Part shown: positions 62,227-64,000 of the stretch, one piece after another | How positions within the stretch are numbered: the stretch's first letter is position 1 | Layout of the letters: each line of letters begins with the position of its first letter | From: Clostridia bacterium | GTDB lineage: Bacteria; Bacillota; Clostridia; Oscillospirales; Acutalibacteraceae | Length of the DNA stretch: 64,000 nucleotides | Reading direction: 5' to 3' | Assembly: GCA_017937865.1 (NCBI GenBank) | Contig: JAGBCU010000045.1 | Coordinates: forward strand, 1 to 64,000 | The notes under the pieces: model-generated | Database searches by the model: none | What the model was told of the DNA's origin: nothing | The model's input: the letters and a program-made list of their open reading frames with translations, nothing else | Program-made: the position numbers and the translations under genes

Positions 62227-63264
62227 GTGTTAAAAAACAAGGTAGGAATAAAGTGTTTGAAAGCTATTGCTTTGGTTATAGTATTGGCTTTGGTTGCCTG
62301 TTCTTTTTTCGGTTGCGGGAAGGAAGAAGTAAAGCCCGAAAACAGAGATTTTAAGGTTACTGCTTATATACGCGGTGACTATATTAAATCAGAGGATGAT
62401 TTATGCTCCGAGGATTTTGATATTATTACAGACGTTATTGTTTTCGAATGTGCTTCATTTGACAGTAACGGTGAAGTAATATACGAAAAAGACAAGCTTG
62501 AATCGGTTCTCGGAATTATTCGTAACGTAGTAGGTGACAGGGATATAAATATCACACTCAATCTTTTAGGTCCGTCAGCACAGGGTGAATTTGAAAGCTG
62601 GGAAAAACAGATGAAAGCTCAGAGTGATGAGCATAACAAGGCTTTTAAAAGCGGTGTTTTAGAGGATAATATTATTTCTGTGCTTGATGAATTCGACTTC
62701 CAAGGTGTTCATTTTGATTATGAATATCCGCTTTCCAATAAAGCCTGGCGTTGTTATAACAAGTTTCTTGTGTCGTTAGACGAAAAGCTCGGTGATTATA
62801 CATTGGGGGTATCCGGTGTGGAATGGAATATGAATTATTCAAGCGAATCTGCGAAAGCAATCGATTCATTAGAGCTTATGATGTACGATTACGTAGATGA
62901 AAACGGTAAACACGCAACCTTTGAGGATATAACAAAAAGATTGGAAGAAACTGATTTTGGTAAGGTAGCTTTATGGAAGGTAAACGTAGGCTTGCCGTTT
63001 TACTCAAGACCTACTGATTTAGACGCTTTTTGGTATAGTTACAACAGTTGCTTTGAGAATATTGATAAAGATGGTTGGTATCATTGCCCCGAAATTGATA
63101 AAGACTTCTGGTTTAATACGCCGAAGGTAATCGCACAGAAAACCGAGTATGCAATTGAGAACGGTTACGGTGGTGTTATGGTATGGCATTATAACTGCGA
63201 TTTGCCATCTACCGAAGAAGGCTCTCTTTTCAGGGCGATAGGGGATACAGTTGTTAAGAAATAA
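62227..63264 (+). CDS. GH18-like glycosidase lipoprotein (345 aa, GTG start)
   Basis: The GTG at 62227 has AAGGAGAGGG five bases upstream; an ATG at 62176 precedes it and overlaps the promoter. A lipoprotein signal ends in LVAC25 (a good lipobox), or in FFGC30. The catalytic strand reads FQGVHFDYEYP (158-168): compared with the GH18 DxxDxDxE motif the first two Asp are Gln159 and His162, while Asp164 and Glu166 remain. ELMMYDYVDENG and GVMVWHYNCD are late-barrel GH18 motifs. It is a surface enzyme on beta-1,4-GlcNAc-type glycans, or a non-catalytic binder if the changed motif is inactive. Confidence 0.85.
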   Translation: MLKNKVGIKCLKAIALVIVLALVACSFFGCGKEEVKPENRDFKVTAYIRGDYIKSEDDLCSEDFDIITDVIVFECASFDSNGEVIYEKDKLESVLGIIRNVVGDRDINITLNLLGPSAQGEFESWEKQMKAQSDEHNKAFKSGVLEDNIISVLDEFDFQGVHFDYEYPLSNKAWRCYNKFLVSLDEKLGDYTLGVSGVEWNMNYSSESAKAIDSLELMMYDYVDENGKHATFEDITKRLEETDFGKVALWKVNVGLPFYSRPTDLDAFWYSYNSCFENIDKDGWYHCPEIDKDFWFNTPKVIAQKTEYAIENGYGGVMVWHYNCDLPSTEEGSLFRAIGDTVVKK

Positions 63265-63322
63265 TAATTTTTTAAAGCAAATTGTTTATAAAAGTTTTTC
63301 AATGTAATTTGGATTTTTAGTA

Positions 63323-63351
63323 TTGACTTTACTGTGGTAAAGTGGTAGAAT
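63323..63351 (+). promoter_or_regulatory. Promoter of the T-box transcript
   Basis: TTGACT (63323-63328) and TAGAAT (63346-63351) are 17 bp apart. The spacer and start region carry two palindromes: CTTTAC-TGTG-GTAAAG at 63327-63342 and GTGGT/ACCAC at 63342-63357. The first lies between -35 and -10 and could be a repressor site. Bases 63265-63322 show nothing else. Confidence 0.75.
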
Positions 63352-63357
63352 GACCAC

Positions 63358-63636
63358 ATTAAATGCGTTTGAGCAGAAAGTAGTAGGCTGGAAAGAATCT
63401 GGAGAGAGTTGCCGGTTGGTGCGAGGCAAAGAGGGCGTCCTTTTCGAATTCATTCTGTTAGCAGTGCACCGAAAAGATTTTTCTAAGTAGGCTGCAACGG
63501 GTGTTCCCGTTATAGAACAGGAGTGTTTATTGCACTTTTAAAGGCCGTAATCGTGAGATAACGGTAAATTGAGGTGGTACCACGGGTTTTCTCGTCCTCT
63601 GTATTCTTTGAGAATGCGGAGGGCGTTTTTGTTTTT
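63358..63636 (+). promoter_or_regulatory. T-box riboswitch, apparent specifier UUC (Phe)
   Basis: Stem I shows AGCAGAA and TTCTGTT arms, AGTA on the 5' side of the specifier loop, and the AG-bulge/distal-loop segment GAGAGTTGCCGGTTGGTGCG. On the 3' side the loop reads GAA-TTC-A, so the specifier codon is UUC (Phe). The T-box proper, GAGGTGGTACCACGGG, is at about 63571-63586. The terminator stem follows (CGTCCTCTG with CGGAGGGCG, about 63592-63625) with a T tail. Uncharged tRNA-Phe would stabilise the antiterminator and switch on the ligase gene. Confidence 0.9.
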
Positions 63637-63666
63637 CGTATTCCAAAATTTAAAAAGGTGATAAAA

Positions 63667-64000
63667 ATGGCACAAAAATACTACCAAAAAGAAATTGAAA
63701 CCATGCCCGTTGAGGAAATGAAAAAGCTTCAATCGGAAAAATTGGTAAAGCAAGTGAAGCACGTTTACGATAACGTTGAGTATTATCGTAATCTTATGGA
63801 TGAAAAGGGAGTAAAGCCCGAGGATATTAAGGGTATTGACGACCTTTATAAGCTTCCCTTCTTAAGCAAGGCTGACCTTCGCGATGCTTATCCTTACGGT
63901 CTTCTTGCAAAGCCCTTAAGCGAATGTGTTCGTATTCAGTCAACATCGGGTACAACAGGTCGCCGCGTAGTTGCTTTCTACACTCAGCACGACGTTGATT
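63667..64000 (+). CDS. paaK: Phenylacetate-CoA ligase, N-terminal part (runs off the window)
   Basis: It starts MAQKYYQKEIETMPVEEM with AAGGTG upstream. VYDNVEYYRNLMDEKGV and LPFLSKADLRDAYPYGL are typical of PaaK, and the ANL-family ATP loop STSGTTG lies near the window end. About 111 codons are visible. The enzyme makes aryl-acetyl-CoA from phenylacetate (or indoleacetate), ATP and CoA. In anaerobes it is usually paired with indolepyruvate ferredoxin oxidoreductase. Control by a Phe T-box implies use when Phe is short. Confidence 0.9.
   Translation, partial: MAQKYYQKEIETMPVEEMKKLQSEKLVKQVKHVYDNVEYYRNLMDEKGVKPEDIKGIDDLYKLPFLSKADLRDAYPYGLLAKPLSECVRIQSTSGTTGRRVVAFYTQHDVD

Overview
The window looks like a chromosomal segment of an AT-rich, gut-type Gram-positive anaerobe of the class Clostridia, probably Oscillospirales/Ruminococcaceae-like. 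The evidence is indirect: strong AGGAGG ribosome sites, sigma-A promoters, a T-box leader, InlB-type repeat surface proteins, a CpsB-type PHP phosphatase with BY-kinases, and lipoprotein signals. There is no rRNA or tRNA to fix the taxonomy.

Layout. (1) Bases 1-690 are GC-richer, structured non-coding DNA with two related 113-bp palindromic elements and a leader full of alternative hairpins. (2) 694-12783 is a surface-protein/peptide locus. A 2964-residue secreted modular protein overlaps by 4 bp a 79-residue, four-cysteine peptide. After a hairpin come a lipoprotein, an HPr-kinase-like protein, a radical SAM-SPASM enzyme and a PqqD-like protein, which is the outline of a RiPP (modified peptide) pathway. 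(3) 12898-40322 is a large exopolysaccharide/capsule operon: PHP phosphatase, an Ig-repeat membrane protein, two complete Wzz/BY-kinase fusions with different tyrosine-rich tails, an ABC exporter, an initiating sugar transferase, a UDP-HexNAc dehydrogenase/epimerase pair, eleven glycosyltransferases, a Wzy-like polymerase, a frameshifted gene remnant, an acetyltransferase, Wzm/Wzt and a nucleotidyltransferase-like protein. No Wzx flippase is present. (4) 40338-42655 (minus strand) encodes UDP-glucose dehydrogenase and a UDP-glucuronate 4-epimerase, which would supply UDP-GlcA/GalA.

(5) 42918-47204 is a small sugar-use operon (MFS permease, GH106-like glycosidase, DUF1349 protein), facing a minus-strand DapA/NanA-family aldolase (47269-48183). 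(6) 48387-49235 holds a methyltransferase and the decayed C-terminus of a MATE transporter. (7) 49284-62078 is a stress-response or transport locus: an OmpR-type response regulator and a one-TM histidine kinase, a four-helix-bundle gene flanked by perfect 94-bp direct repeats (a likely mobile insertion), one ABC ATPase, three consecutive large FtsX-like permeases, and a membrane-anchored Ig-like protein. The same 16-bp direct-repeat operator precedes both the regulator and the ATPase gene. (8) 62227-63264 encodes a GH18-like lipoprotein. (9) 63323-64000 is a T-box leader with an apparent UUC (Phe) specifier ahead of a phenylacetate-CoA ligase gene that runs off the window.

How it fits together: most of the window builds, modifies and senses the cell envelope. 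The most interesting candidate for an undescribed system is region 2, where a giant surface protein and a short cysteine-containing peptide are translationally coupled and followed by peptide-modifying genes. The second is the repeat-flanked four-helix-bundle element in region 7. All functions are read from sequence motifs; no database search was run.
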